From: Ureibacillus aquaedulcis
Lineage (GTDB): Bacteria; Bacillota; Bacilli; Bacillales_A; Planococcaceae
Length of the DNA: 64,000 nt
Assembly: GCF_030418165.1 (NCBI RefSeq)
Contig: NZ_JAUHTQ010000005.1
Location: forward strand, 174,832-238,831
Reading direction: 5' to 3'
A model generated the notes under the pieces. It saw nothing but the letters and a program-made list of their open reading frames with translations, had not been told where the DNA came from and made no database searches. Below, piece after piece: positions 55,054 to 64,000 of this stretch (position 1 is its first letter; each line of letters starts with the position of its first letter). A program made the position numbers and the translations under genes.

Positions 55054-56490
55054 TTACTGCAATAATTCTTTTAGCTTTCTTCTCATTAATTTATCCGAAC
55101 CATTCCGGGGGAGATTTGGTACAAAATAAAAATACCGAGGTACTTTGTATTTTGCCAGCCTTTCTGAACAAAACTGGATCAGCTCAGCCTCTGTCGCATC
55201 CGATTTTAGTACAATGAATGCTGCCGGAACCTGTCCCCATGTTTCATCTTCTATGGCGCAGACACCTGCTTCTTGAACTGCTTCATGACTTAGCAGCACA
55301 TTCTCCAACTCGGCTGGGTAAATATTCTCCCCACCGGAGATGATCAAATCGGAACGGCGATCAACAACAAACAAGTAGCCATCCTCATCTAAGTAACCAA
55401 TATCGCCAGTATGTAACCAACCATCAATAGTGGAGCTTTTCTCTGAGAATCGCCCTATATATCCCGGCGTAACATGTGGACCGCGGATTAAAATTTCTCC
55501 CATTTCTCTTGGGGACAAAGCGTCAGAAATTTGAATTTGATTAAAGAATAGCGGCTTTCCGGCAGAGCCTAATTTCCTCAATGCATCTTCATTTGATAAT
55601 GTTGCGGTTTGAGAAGAGGTCTCTGTCATTCCATAAGTTTGAGAAACCATTAATTTTAAGCGATGAGCCCGTTCGATATATTTTTCCGGAACAGGTCCTC
55701 CACCAGCCAAGATTAATTTAAATCTCGGAGAAGCCTTCAACCCTTTCTCTTCCAGTCCTTGTAGAATTCGCTGCAACATCACCGCTACCGCAGACATATG
55801 TGTGACATGCCCATCTGCTATATCCATTATAGTTCCTTCTATGTCAAACCTTTTATAAAGCTTAACAGCATTCCCATATAATAAAGAGCGAACCAGTATT
55901 GAAAAACCGCTTATATGGAATAATGGAACCGCACAAAGCCAAACATCCTCTTCTGTTAAACCAATATTCAAAACAGAAGCCAAAGCACTGGCTTGATGGT
56001 TTCCTACTGTTTGACGTACGCCTTTAGGATATCCTGTTGTTCCCGATGTGTACATAATTGAAATCGTTTGCTCCATGTCCCATTCTTTACTGATTTCACA
56101 TGGTTGTCCCATTATACTTTCGACGACAGAAAACAATATAGGTTTTTGATGATCGGGTAGAAGCGATAGATCTTCATCATCAACAAGCACTTTTTCTACT
56201 TGTGCATCCTCTATTTGATACTCTAGTTCATGCTTCGATAACTTGCGGTTTAACATGACCATTTCACATTGAAGATGCATACATGCAAACATCATAAAAA
56301 TAAGTCTTGGTTGGCTTGGACCAAGAATAGCCACACGCTCTTTGGGTTTAACGCCCAATGCTGTTAGTTGTCCGGCTCTCTCAACTGATATTTTTTTTAG
56401 TTCTTCGAAAGTCCAATTCCGGCCTTCATAATTTAATGCCGTACGAGTAGGGGTTAAGTGTGCACGCTGTAAAATCCAGTTTGGATACAT
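55054..56490 (-). CDS. menE: o-succinylbenzoate--CoA ligase
   Basis: Adenylate-forming enzyme activating o-succinylbenzoate as its CoA thioester for menaquinone synthesis. 478 residues: MYTSGTTGYPKGV (P-loop-like A3), VSQTYGMTETSSQTATL (A5), GWLHTGDIGYLDEDGYLFVVDRRSDLIISGGENIYP (A7-A8) and the C-terminal lysine in PRNGSDKLMRRKL. Start ATG at 56490, 7 bases after GGAGG. It has its own promoter and lies after the menB terminator, so it is partly uncoupled from the other men genes. Confidence 0.95.
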   Translation of the reverse strand: MYPNWILQRAHLTPTRTALNYEGRNWTFEELKKISVERAGQLTALGVKPKERVAILGPSQPRLIFMMFACMHLQCEMVMLNRKLSKHELEYQIEDAQVEKVLVDDEDLSLLPDHQKPILFSVVESIMGQPCEISKEWDMEQTISIMYTSGTTGYPKGVRQTVGNHQASALASVLNIGLTEEDVWLCAVPLFHISGFSILVRSLLYGNAVKLYKRFDIEGTIMDIADGHVTHMSAVAVMLQRILQGLEEKGLKASPRFKLILAGGGPVPEKYIERAHRLKLMVSQTYGMTETSSQTATLSNEDALRKLGSAGKPLFFNQIQISDALSPREMGEILIRGPHVTPGYIGRFSEKSSTIDGWLHTGDIGYLDEDGYLFVVDRRSDLIISGGENIYPAELENVLLSHEAVQEAGVCAIEDETWGQVPAAFIVLKSDATEAELIQFCSERLAKYKVPRYFYFVPNLPRNGSDKLMRRKLKELLQ

Positions 56491-56517
56491 TATCATTCCT
56501 CCAATTCTTGCATACTA

Positions 56518-56545
56518 ATTTTAACGCTAATAGCGAAAAGGTCAA
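56518..56545 (-). promoter_or_regulatory. promoter of menE
   Basis: Read on the minus strand: -35 TTGACC (56540-56545), 16-bp spacer, -10 TAAAAT (56518-56523), just before menE. Confidence 0.6.
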
Positions 56546-56648
56546 ACTAAAAGGTGGGAAGAAACTACCTAAAGCATGGACACGTTTTATAGGGTTCAAG
56601 AACATATACCCTAAGTATTCAGCTTGTTTTGGAGATAATATAAACACA

Positions 56649-56686
56649 CGAAAAAAAGCAAGAGAAGAAGTACCTTCTCTTGCTTT
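56649..56686 (-). terminator. terminator after menB
   Basis: On the minus strand AAAGCAAGAGAAG pairs with CTTCTCTTGCTTT (13 bp), followed by TTTTTCG. It lies between menB and menE. Confidence 0.9.
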
Positions 56687-56701
56687 ACTGTAAAAACTAT
56701 A

Positions 56702-57520
56702 TCAAGGGAATCTTGGGAATTGACCGAAGTCTGGTTTGCGTTTTTCCTTGAATGCATCACGACCTTCTTTTGCTTCGTCCGATGTATAGTAAAGAAGTGT
56801 TGCATCTCCTGCAAGCTGTTGGATTCCTGCAAGGCCATCAGAATCCGCATTGAATGCTGCTTTTAAGAAGCGTAGGGCCATTGGTGATAATTCAAGGATT
56901 TCCTCACACCACTTAACCGTTTCGTCCTCTAATTGCTCCAAAGGCACAACCGTATTTACTAGCCCCATATCAAGTGCTTCTTGTGCATTGTATTGACGGC
57001 ATAGGAACCAAATTTCACGTGCTTTTTTATGACCAACGATGCGAGCTAAATAACCTGCACCATAACCACCGTCAAATGAACCAACACGTGGGCCTGTTTG
57101 GCCAAAGCGAGCGTTTTCAGCTGCAATTGTTAAGTCACATACGATATGTAGAACGTGACCGCCGCCAATAGCATAGCCGGCTACCATTGCAACAACAGGT
57201 TTTGGAATTTTACGAATCAATGTTTGAAGATCCAATACATTTAGACGCGGGATATTATCTTCACCAACATATCCACCATGTCCACGTACTTTTTGATCTC
57301 CACCTGAGCAGAATGCAAGCTCTCCTTCACCAGTTAAGATGATTACGCCTACTCGCTCATCGTCGCGTGCACGAGAAAATGCATCGATTAATTCTGCAGT
57401 TGTTTTCGGACGGAATGCATTACGAACTTCCGGACGGTTAATCGTAATTTTGGCAATACCGTTATACAATTCATACTTAATATCTTCATAAGTATGTAAA
57501 CTTGTCCATTCACGAGCCAT
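56702..57520 (-). CDS. menB: 1,4-dihydroxy-2-naphthoyl-CoA synthase
   Basis: Crotonase-fold enzyme cyclising succinylbenzoyl-CoA to DHNA-CoA. 272 residues. [62 protein letters not shown] (oxyanion loop) and [20 protein letters not shown] (catalytic Asp region). Start ATG at 57520, 6 bases after AGGGGGT; an upstream in-frame stretch has no ribosome site. 109 bases after menH and followed by a terminator. Confidence 0.97.
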   Translation of the reverse strand: MAREWTSLHTYEDIKYELYNGIAKITINRPEVRNAFRPKTTAELIDAFSRARDDERVGVIILTGEGELAFCSGGDQKVRGHGGYVGEDNIPRLNVLDLQTLIRKIPKPVVAMVAGYAIGGGHVLHIVCDLTIAAENARFGQTGPRVGSFDGGYGAGYLARIVGHKKAREIWFLCRQYNAQEALDMGLVNTVVPLEQLEDETVKWCEEILELSPMALRFLKAAFNADSDGLAGIQQLAGDATLLYYTSDEAKEGRDAFKEKRKPDFGQFPRFP

Positions 57521-57629
57521 TTTTATACCCCCTATATTTGTATCTAATGCTTCCAAGATAAGCTTTTGCTAATTCTCTTACTTCAAGGAATGTACCATAT
57601 CGTACGAATTCATTTGTTACGTACTCAGG

Positions 57630-58448
57630 TTAGCTTTTCTTAATCTTTATAGCATCCTTTACTATTGTAGCAAATTGTTCAGGATTTTCCACATGAATTG
57701 CATGACCGGCTTCATTCACTTTAAGATGTCGGGCATTTGGTAAAAGCGCTTGCATTTCTTCAGCAATTTTACAGAACTTTTGATCAAGTTCTCCTGTTAT
57801 TAAAGTAACCGGCATGCTCAATTCCCCTAAGTTTGACCAAAGTGAGGTTTGAGCACCTGTACCCATCCCTCTTAAGCTATTTGCCAATCCAACCTCTGAT
57901 TGTGAAAGACGCTCTTTCCTGACCGTTTGCTGAACATCTGGAGGCAACTTTTTTTGAGTTGCAAACAAGGGAATGTCCTCCCACATTTTCACAAAAGATT
58001 CCATACCATTTGTTTCAATGCGATTAGCAAGACTTTCATCTGAATCTCGCCTTAAAGTACGCTCTTCTTCGGATTTCAAACCCGGTGATGCACTTTCCAA
58101 AATGAGTTGTGAAACTCGATTGGGGAAAGTTTTAGCATATGACAAAGCTACCCTTCCACCCATAGAGTACCCAAGTAATATCACTTCATGAAGATTTAGC
58201 TGTTGGAAGGTTTCATCCAATTGCACTATTTGCTTTTCCATTGTATATGCTTCGACATGCGGTGGGGAATCAGTTTGACCATGGCCGATTAAGTCTATTG
58301 CAACAATTCGATAATCCTTTATACAGGGTGCTACTTTATCCCATGTTGCGACACTGCCGGTAAAACCATGAAGCATAACGATAGTTTGCTCTAAATGCTC
58401 GTTCCACATCTGCACATTTACACTAATTCCCTGAGTCTGAAGCATCAT
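57630..58448 (-). CDS. menH: SHCHC synthase MenH
   Basis: Alpha/beta hydrolase-fold lyase removing pyruvate from SEPHCHC to give SHCHC. 272 residues: VMLHGFTGSVATWD, GYSMGGRVALSYA with the nucleophile serine, LITGELDQKF (Asp) and AGHAIHVENPEQF (His). The ATG at 58448 overlaps the menD TGA stop as ATGA, so translation is coupled; AGGAG lies 8 bases upstream inside menD. A second ATG follows directly and is also possible. Confidence 0.93.
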   Translation of the reverse strand: MMLQTQGISVNVQMWNEHLEQTIVMLHGFTGSVATWDKVAPCIKDYRIVAIDLIGHGQTDSPPHVEAYTMEKQIVQLDETFQQLNLHEVILLGYSMGGRVALSYAKTFPNRVSQLILESASPGLKSEEERTLRRDSDESLANRIETNGMESFVKMWEDIPLFATQKKLPPDVQQTVRKERLSQSEVGLANSLRGMGTGAQTSLWSNLGELSMPVTLITGELDQKFCKIAEEMQALLPNARHLKVNEAGHAIHVENPEQFATIVKDAIKIKKS

Positions 58449-60160
58449 TGCTCCAACTCCTGTTGAATGCGTTGCCAAAGTTTCCGGTGGCTTGCAACAT
58501 TTTGCTGACGGTCCGTAAAAATTTCAATCAGTCGCAAGGGATTTTTTTGTGGCTCCATTATTTTATTGACTTCTTTAAAATCTTCAATCCCCATATATTC
58601 CATTTCATACATTTGGGCAACATCCGCAAAACTCAATGCCGTAGGAGTGCCGAATAAATCCTCATAATATTCTTTAACAGTAGATTGTGCAAGATATGAG
58701 AAGATGCCTCCACCATCATTATTAAAAACAATGATATTGAGTTTACAAGGCTGATAACGGGTAGCTATTAAGGCATTTACATCATGCAGAAAAGCTAGAT
58801 CCCCAATCAGCAGATACATTTCCCGCTCTTTTCTTGCCTCGCTAAATCCGATGGCTGTGGACATTACACCATCAATCCCATTGGCTCCGCGGTTAGCAAA
58901 AACTTGGATATCCTTCTTTGTAGGCAGTAAGAAAGTATCGATATCCCGAATCGGCATACTGCTGCTAACAAAGAGGTCGCTATTGTCAGGTAGATTTTCG
59001 ATCAAGAAACGTACTACTGCACCCTCATCTTGTTCAATTTCTTGATACGATTGAATGTGTTTAGCTGCAAGCTCCTCACTTGTACGCCATTTCAGCAAAT
59101 ACTCCTCACTAAATACCGTATTCTCAATACTTAACTCGCTAATCCACTCTCCAATAGCTGTGTGGATAAAATGAGTAGAAACAGCTGCCGAATCACGGAA
59201 CATTGGATCTTCATCAATCACTATATAGTTTGTTGGCAGCGTTTCTGTTAGAAAATTAGTTAAAAATTTTGAAACAGGCTGAGCCCCAAAACGAATAACC
59301 GTATCCGCAGCAACCTGCTGTTTAAATATTGAGCTCTTTAAAAGGGCGTCATATGTAGAAACGATATACTGTCCACAATCTTCCGGCACATTTGTTCTTA
59401 GATTTGAAAGGCTTTCAACCAGCACTGGCCATTTTAATTTACGTATGAACGCCCACATCTGCTGTAGATCGGTACCCAGTGCAAGTTCTCCTACAATGAT
59501 GAACCCTCTCTGTGTTTCATTGATAACAGCAGTGAGTAATTCTTTTGCTTGCTGTGAAGGTGCAATTTGTCCAACAAGACTATTTCTAAAAGTTTGCTTT
59601 GGCAGTTCCTCTTGGAAATCTATCAATAAAGGTTCCCGGAATGGTACATTAAAATGTACCGGCCCAAATGGCGCTGTTGTTGCTATACTAACGCCTCGTG
59701 CTATATGTCGTTCAACATAAGGCAATGTCATAGGCGCATCATCAGGAATGGGAAACTCTGCACTCCACTTTACACGTTCACCATATAGTGATATTTGATT
59801 AATTGCCTGTGGAGCACCAACTTCACGTAACTCATGCGGTCGATCCGCAGTAATGACGATTAAAGGTACACGGGCATATTTCGCCTCAACTATAGCAGGA
59901 TAATAATTTGCAGCAGCAGTACCTGATGTACATAATAGAACAACAGGCTTCGCTTTTGCTTTGGCGATTCCAAGAGCAAAATAAGCTGCTGATCGTTCAT
60001 CCACTTGTCTGTAGATTGATATATTTTTTGTTGACGCAAATGCGTAGGCAAGGGGTGTTGATCTAGAACCAGGGCTGATCACAACATCCTCTACGCCGTT
60101 TTGCATAAGTGAAGCAACCATTTTATATACGTAGTTGGTTAATATTTCACGTTCATTCAT
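58445..60160 (-). CDS. menD: SEPHCHC synthase
   Basis: ThDP-dependent enzyme joining 2-oxoglutarate (minus CO2) to isochorismate. 571 residues: VEDVVISPGSRSTPLAYAFA, VDERSAAYFALGIAKA (catalytic Glu for ThDP), VFANRGANGIDGVMSTAIGF and LIGDLAFLHDVNAL.. FNNDGGGIFSYL, the ThDP-diphosphate/Mg region (GD..N variant). Start ATG at 60160, 8 bases after AGGAGG. It overlaps the menF end by 8 bases and menH by 4. Core of the men operon. Confidence 0.97.
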   Translation of the reverse strand: MNEREILTNYVYKMVASLMQNGVEDVVISPGSRSTPLAYAFASTKNISIYRQVDERSAAYFALGIAKAKAKPVVLLCTSGTAAANYYPAIVEAKYARVPLIVITADRPHELREVGAPQAINQISLYGERVKWSAEFPIPDDAPMTLPYVERHIARGVSIATTAPFGPVHFNVPFREPLLIDFQEELPKQTFRNSLVGQIAPSQQAKELLTAVINETQRGFIIVGELALGTDLQQMWAFIRKLKWPVLVESLSNLRTNVPEDCGQYIVSTYDALLKSSIFKQQVAADTVIRFGAQPVSKFLTNFLTETLPTNYIVIDEDPMFRDSAAVSTHFIHTAIGEWISELSIENTVFSEEYLLKWRTSEELAAKHIQSYQEIEQDEGAVVRFLIENLPDNSDLFVSSSMPIRDIDTFLLPTKKDIQVFANRGANGIDGVMSTAIGFSEARKEREMYLLIGDLAFLHDVNALIATRYQPCKLNIIVFNNDGGGIFSYLAQSTVKEYYEDLFGTPTALSFADVAQMYEMEYMGIEDFKEVNKIMEPQKNPLRLIEIFTDRQQNVASHRKLWQRIQQELEQ

Positions 60161-61538
60161 GTAACTGTCCTCCTAAAGCGCGTAACATTGGACGGAATTT
60201 AACTAATGTCTCTTCATACTCTGAATTTGGCTCGGAATCAGCAACGATGCCGCCACCAGCATATAAATACGCTTTATTGTCCTTTAATGCAGCAGAACGA
60301 ATAGCGACTGCAAACTCCCCGTTCCCTTCTGCATCAATCCAACCAAGTGGTGCAGCATATAATCCACGGTTCATGGCTTCGTTTTCGCGAATAACCGTCA
60401 TTGCTTCTTGCCGCGGGACGCCTCCTAAAGCCGGTGTCGGATGAAGAAGCTTTACAAGTTGGAGGATGGTTGCTCCTTTGGACAACTTCCCTTCAACTGG
60501 TGTATATAGATGCTGGATATCGCGAATTTTCAGGAGCTTAGGTTGTTTTGGCACTGTATATTCAAAACAATTTTTTTCAAAAGTATTTGCAATCATTTCA
60601 ACAACATATTGATGTTCTCCTAAGTTTTTTGCATCTTTTAGTAAACTCTCTCCCAGCTGCTTGTCTTCCTCGGCTGTTTTCCCGCGTTTAATGGATCCTG
60701 CAACACAGGACGAGAAGGCTTTTCCATCCTCCACTTTCACCAATCGTTCAGGAGATGCTCCAAAGAATAATAGATCCTCATGCTCTAGTCCAAATAAATA
60801 GCTTTCCGGCTGTTCGTTCACCACATGTGATAATACTTGGGGTGAACTTACTGTATCCTCAAACTCCAGTTCAAGCGATCTAGCGATTACTACTTTTTCT
60901 GCTTCATTTGCCTTGATTAGATTAGTTACATTAGAAATTGTTTGCAGATACTCCTGTTTAAATGGCTCATGATAGTTCATCATAAGTGGTTTACTATATG
61001 TTTTTAATTCTTTTACTTGCGCAGCATGAATTAAGTGATCGCGTTCTTTTCGCAACTCTTCGAAATCCCCAAGGCTATTTTCTTTATTTGTAATTAAATG
61101 AATACTGATATAAGCTTTATCGTTACGAATTACCAGTTGATATGTAGCTACCGAAAAGAAGCTTTGTGGAAAACCGTCCCATTCACCTTTTTTGTCATTC
61201 ATGGGATCAAAGGTGAACCCGCCAAATAATATTGGTTGAGGTTCTCTTTCTTCCTTCACTATATTTTTCGTTAATGCTTTCCACTGTTTTTCTACTAAGT
61301 CAAAACGGTCATTGCCTTCATTATTTTGAATTTTGAATGCATGTCCAAGTCCAACTAATGTGAATGTTTTTTCGCGGTTTTGCCAAAAGAAACGCTGTCC
61401 TTTATATTGCAATTCGCCGGCAGCGAAAAATGCCATGGCTGATAATCTACTTACTTCTATTGTTTCAATATAGAAGGATAATCTTGAATTTATTGTTTCC
61501 ACTTCTACTTCAGTGGTATGCAACCACTTCTGATGCAT
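60153..61538 (-). CDS. menF: isochorismate synthase
   Basis: Chorismate-binding enzyme that converts chorismate to isochorismate, the entry to menaquinone. 461 residues. C-terminal chorismate-binding domain: VIARSLELEF, FGASPERLVKVEDGKAFSSCVAGSIKRGKTAEED, HPTPALGGVPRQEAM and GWIDAEGNGEFAVAIRSA. Start ATG at 61538, 7 bases after GGAGGG; an in-frame TTG 18 bases earlier overlaps that site. First gene of the menF-menD-menH-menB transcript, with stops and starts overlapping. Promoter upstream not clearly defined. Confidence 0.95.
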   Translation of the reverse strand: MHQKWLHTTEVEVETINSRLSFYIETIEVSRLSAMAFFAAGELQYKGQRFFWQNREKTFTLVGLGHAFKIQNNEGNDRFDLVEKQWKALTKNIVKEEREPQPILFGGFTFDPMNDKKGEWDGFPQSFFSVATYQLVIRNDKAYISIHLITNKENSLGDFEELRKERDHLIHAAQVKELKTYSKPLMMNYHEPFKQEYLQTISNVTNLIKANEAEKVVIARSLELEFEDTVSSPQVLSHVVNEQPESYLFGLEHEDLLFFGASPERLVKVEDGKAFSSCVAGSIKRGKTAEEDKQLGESLLKDAKNLGEHQYVVEMIANTFEKNCFEYTVPKQPKLLKIRDIQHLYTPVEGKLSKGATILQLVKLLHPTPALGGVPRQEAMTVIRENEAMNRGLYAAPLGWIDAEGNGEFAVAIRSAALKDNKAYLYAGGGIVADSEPNSEYEETLVKFRPMLRALGGQLHE

Positions 61539-61783
61539 CGAATTTCCCTCCATCAAAGGCAGTTTATTTACCCAGAAAACTTGGCTAATCTTAATGCCTT
61601 TTTATTTGCTGAAATAGTATTCTCCATGCTGAAAATAGCAGAAATACCCTACTTAAAATGTTCATGTGTATTGTTTTCGAATTTACGATATCTATTCTAT
61701 CATATCACTTTTTTTACATATACAATATCGATATTGTTTCCTCACTGCTTTTTATCTGTAAAGGATGTGTAATCTTGGCAATT

Positions 61784-61813
61784 AAAAAAGCGAGAGAATT
61801 TCCCTCTCCCGCC
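61784..61813 (-). terminator. terminator after the M19 dipeptidase gene
   Basis: On the minus strand GCGGGAGAG pairs with CTCTCGC (2-base bulge), followed by TTTTTTAATTG. It lies close to the dipeptidase stop. Confidence 0.75.
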
Positions 61814-61817
61814 AAGT

Positions 61818-62744
61818 TTAGATTCTATTTACAAATTTACTGAAACCTCTATGCGCCATCAAGGAAACCTCTTCAAAGGTAAATGTTTTCAGTAAAGCTT
61901 TAATAAAGTTTTGGTACTCCCCAGCATCTGCTAACTTTTCTACCGTGTGGTCCATCCCGTCAAAATCGGAACCAAATCCTATGTTTTGAATTCCGACAAG
62001 TGAAGCAATATGCTCGACATGTTTCACTAAATAGGCCATGGAAGTAGTCTCTTTTCCATTTTCGATAAACGGCGGATAGAAAACGACATGCATTCTTCCT
62101 CCATGTTTTACTAACTCTTTGATCTGCACATCACTCAAATTTCTCGGATGGTCACAAATAGCCTTGGCATTACTATGGCTTGCGATCAGTTTGTTGCCTA
62201 ATGGAAGTAATTCAAAAAAACCTTGTTCATTTAAATGGGATACATCGATAATGATATCTCGTTCATTTAATAACTGGACAACCTTTTTTGCAAAAGGTTT
62301 TAATCCTTTTGAGGAATCTTCTGAAGCACCAAAGGCAACGCCATTTTCGTGATTCCATGTTAAACCAACCAATTTTACTCCTGCATTTAAAATGTGCTCC
62401 AGCTTTTGTAAGTCTTCACCAATACAATCGCAGCCTTCCAAACTCAGTATCGCCCCGATCTGGCCATCCTCAAGTTGCTTTATTTGCTCCCACTCTGTTA
62501 TGTGTATCATTTCTGGCTCACATAATACTTTTGTATGAAAAGCTTCAATCTGCCGTATTGCGGCTAAGAATTTCTCGTTGTCAGGAAGCTCGGAATGCAC
62601 AAAGATTGCAAAAACCTGCACCTTCACATTTCCTGCTTTTAATTTCTCCAAGCTTGCATCTAACCGGGCATCACTTCGGAAATTGACATTCTCAAGCCGC
62701 GTTAATTTCTCTAATACATCACAATGCAAATCAATAATATTCAT
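61818..62744 (-). CDS. membrane dipeptidase, peptidase family M19
   Basis: 308-residue M19 (renal-dipeptidase-like) Zn enzyme that splits dipeptides, including some D-amino-acid dipeptides. Ligand motifs: DLHCD at the N-terminus (His, Asp), ILSLEGCDCIG (bridging Glu), IIDVSHLNEQG and LIASHSNAKAICDHPRNLSD (His pair), and FGSDFDGMD near the C-terminus. No signal peptide or membrane helix is seen, so it is likely cytoplasmic despite the family name. Start ATG at 62744 after GGGGG. Monocistronic. Confidence 0.9.
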   Translation of the reverse strand: MNIIDLHCDVLEKLTRLENVNFRSDARLDASLEKLKAGNVKVQVFAIFVHSELPDNEKFLAAIRQIEAFHTKVLCEPEMIHITEWEQIKQLEDGQIGAILSLEGCDCIGEDLQKLEHILNAGVKLVGLTWNHENGVAFGASEDSSKGLKPFAKKVVQLLNERDIIIDVSHLNEQGFFELLPLGNKLIASHSNAKAICDHPRNLSDVQIKELVKHGGRMHVVFYPPFIENGKETTSMAYLVKHVEHIASLVGIQNIGFGSDFDGMDHTVEKLADAGEYQNFIKALLKTFTFEEVSLMAHRGFSKFVNRI

Positions 62745-62824
62745 GTATCCCCCACCAATTCAATTTAACTATATTGTATAGGAATTGGGGAGAAAAATTC
62801 CATACATCTCTTTAGAAAGTTTAG

Positions 62825-63346
62825 TTATTGATATTTATCTCGGATTGTCGTTTCTTGATTATTTTGATGGATGACTTCTTGCGGTACATCTTGTGGGCTA
62901 TCAGATGAAGGAAATTCTCCCGAACCATCTTCAAAATCTACAGTCTTCAATGATTTATGTGTAAGCTCATTCATGATTTCTTCTTCTACCGGTCTTGTTT
63001 CCATATCAACTTTTTCTTGGCTATGTTCGACACAAGTCAATGTTGTTGGAACTGCTTCAAGACGATCAAAGGGAATTTCTTGATGACATACTTTACATTC
63101 ACCATAAGTTCCATTCTCCATCGCTTCCAATGCAGCTTCTATTTTGTCTATGCTTTCTTGTTTAAAATCGTCCATAGCATATTCAGTTAATTGTATCGTT
63201 AAGTCTGAAGCAATATCACCAGGGTGATTATCATAATTTGATAACTCCGTTCGATCGATATCATCATGCGTTTCAAGACCTTCTTTTAGGTCTTGCAGTT
63301 CTTCCAGTAAAGTATCTTTTAATTGTCGCATCTCGGATTGTTTCAT
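62825..63346 (-). CDS. yteA: DksA/TraR-like zinc-finger protein YteA
   Basis: 173 residues from the ATG at 63346, chosen because AAAAAGGAGG lies upstream; a longer in-frame reading has no ribosome site. N-terminal helical hairpin (MKQSEMRQLKDTLLEELQDL), then a TraR/DksA-type zinc-finger region CKVCHQEIPFDRLEAVPTTL with CVEH as the second pair, so the fourth ligand is His, as in the YteA group. C-terminal tail is acidic and variable. A transcription-related role by analogy with DksA is inferred. Confidence 0.88.
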   Translation of the reverse strand: MKQSEMRQLKDTLLEELQDLKEGLETHDDIDRTELSNYDNHPGDIASDLTIQLTEYAMDDFKQESIDKIEAALEAMENGTYGECKVCHQEIPFDRLEAVPTTLTCVEHSQEKVDMETRPVEEEIMNELTHKSLKTVDFEDGSGEFPSSDSPQDVPQEVIHQNNQETTIRDKYQ

Positions 63347-63954
63347 GTTGTCGTCCTCCTTTTTCCTATTTTTAAGGTTTCCTTTATTTAACTTTTTAAA
63401 CATAGTAAAATTTGTACAACAAGTGAATAAACTAGTTGATTTAACACTTATTTTTAGCGTGCCACCTCTCTTTATGTGAGACATATCTATTCAAGAGAGA
63501 TGTTATTAAGTCATTAAACAAATTGTCCATCGTTCCGCTAATTTGAAATCCATCATAACTTGCAACCTTCTACTAGTTATCCCTGCACAAGTCTAGGAAT
63601 TTTTAAACAGGGGGCATTCGTTTTGCTAAGGATTGGTTACTACCTGCTTTTGAAGGAATAACAAGTGCTTATAAAGCCAAATATGATTTGCACGTGAACA
63701 AAACTTATGTACTGATCATTCACTATTCCGATGTTAAAATGGTAAATAGAAGCCTCCAGTTCAGTATTAAAAGTGTTCCAGTTTAAGGTCCAACTCCCCT
63801 TTTTTAAAAAACGGGTTCTCGAAGGGTGTTCCATCCTAGAAGAATTTATAACTGCTTTTAACTAAATTGTGATTGGGTGATGATAACTCGCTGGAAATCA
63901 AGATCTGGTAGGATACTTAGTAAAACCTTAGAAGTTCAGTTAATAACAAAAAAA
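63347..63954. other. right-edge region with no assignable gene
   Basis: About 600 bases. An open plus-strand frame at 63607-63786 (59 codons, ending ..FSIKSVPV) lacks an ATG or ribosome site; the minus strand is open at 63640-63834. A perfect TTTTTTAAAAAA palindrome lies at 63800-63811. It may be a remnant gene or a mobile-element end; I cannot assign it. Confidence 0.35.
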
Positions 63955-63996
63955 TGTCCTAAAAGTTTGCTAACAAACTTTTAGGACATTTTCTTT
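63948..63996. terminator. strong bidirectional terminator at the right edge
   Basis: 16-bp perfect stem ATGTCCTAAAAGTTTG/CAAACTTTTAGGACAT (63955-63970 with 63975-63990), T-rich on both sides. It probably ends a minus-strand gene that lies beyond the window. Confidence 0.85.
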
Positions 63997-64000
63997 TAAA

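Overview
The window is ordinary chromosomal DNA from a low-GC, Gram-positive member of the Bacillales. It holds 55 protein-coding genes and no rRNA, tRNA, CRISPR array, prophage or intact insertion sequence. Gene content and order follow the Bacillus subtilis ccpA-to-men region (many yt- genes). Protein sequences and intergenic style suggest the Solibacillus/Lysinibacillus/Kurthia side of the order; that placement is inference from memory and was not computed.

Layout. 1-7.2 kb: ccpA (cut by the left edge), aroA, a large FtsA-like ATPase, the ytxGH stress pair and murC. 7.5-16 kb: sftA, ytpR-ytpQ, a lipoprotein, a DUF84 NTPase, ytoP and ytzB. 16-22.3 kb: ytnP, trmB, ytlQ-ytlR and pepV-dat. 23-27.5 kb: ytzE, an RsuA-type pseudouridine synthase with murJ, and ytfP. 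27.7-33.9 kb: a sulfite-reduction operon read leftward, cobA-sirB-yezD-cysJ-cysI-sirC. It makes siroheme and the enzyme that uses it, and sits behind a structured leader that matches no riboswitch class I recognise. 34-45 kb: an RlmI-type methyltransferase, leuS behind a leucine T-box, an MFS exporter, the tRNA wobble pair ytqA-ytqB, a sodium:amino-acid symporter, ytpA and ytoA. 45-54 kb: a PH-like membrane protein, an acyltransferase, metK behind a SAM-I riboswitch, pckA, ytmA-ytkD, dps and yidD. 54-55 kb: a zinc-binding lipoprotein behind a perfect Zur palindrome. 55-61.5 kb: the menaquinone genes menF-menD-menH-menB and menE. 61.8-64 kb: an M19 dipeptidase and the DksA-like yteA.

Pathway logic. 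CobA makes precorrin-2, SirC oxidises it, SirB inserts iron, and CysI uses the siroheme with electrons from CysJ. MenF, MenD, MenH, MenE and MenB cover most steps from chorismate to dihydroxynaphthoate; menC and menA are not in the window. AroA feeds chorismate synthesis. MurC and MurJ act in peptidoglycan precursor synthesis and export.

The least explained material is intergenic: a tandem array of about 51-bp hairpin units (4.5-4.7 kb), a 142-bp GC-rich cloverleaf-like palindrome (13.45 kb), a mosaic of nested palindromic repeats upstream of pepV (22.3-22.7 kb), the leader of the sulfite-reduction operon (33.74-33.95 kb), and an 18-bp palindrome over a second candidate leuS promoter (38.35 kb). 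Among the proteins, the YtpA homologue has glycine where the catalytic serine should be, and the FtsA-like gene appears to start with CTG and carries tandem C-terminal repeats. Start codons were re-chosen wherever a Shine-Dalgarno sequence pointed to one.
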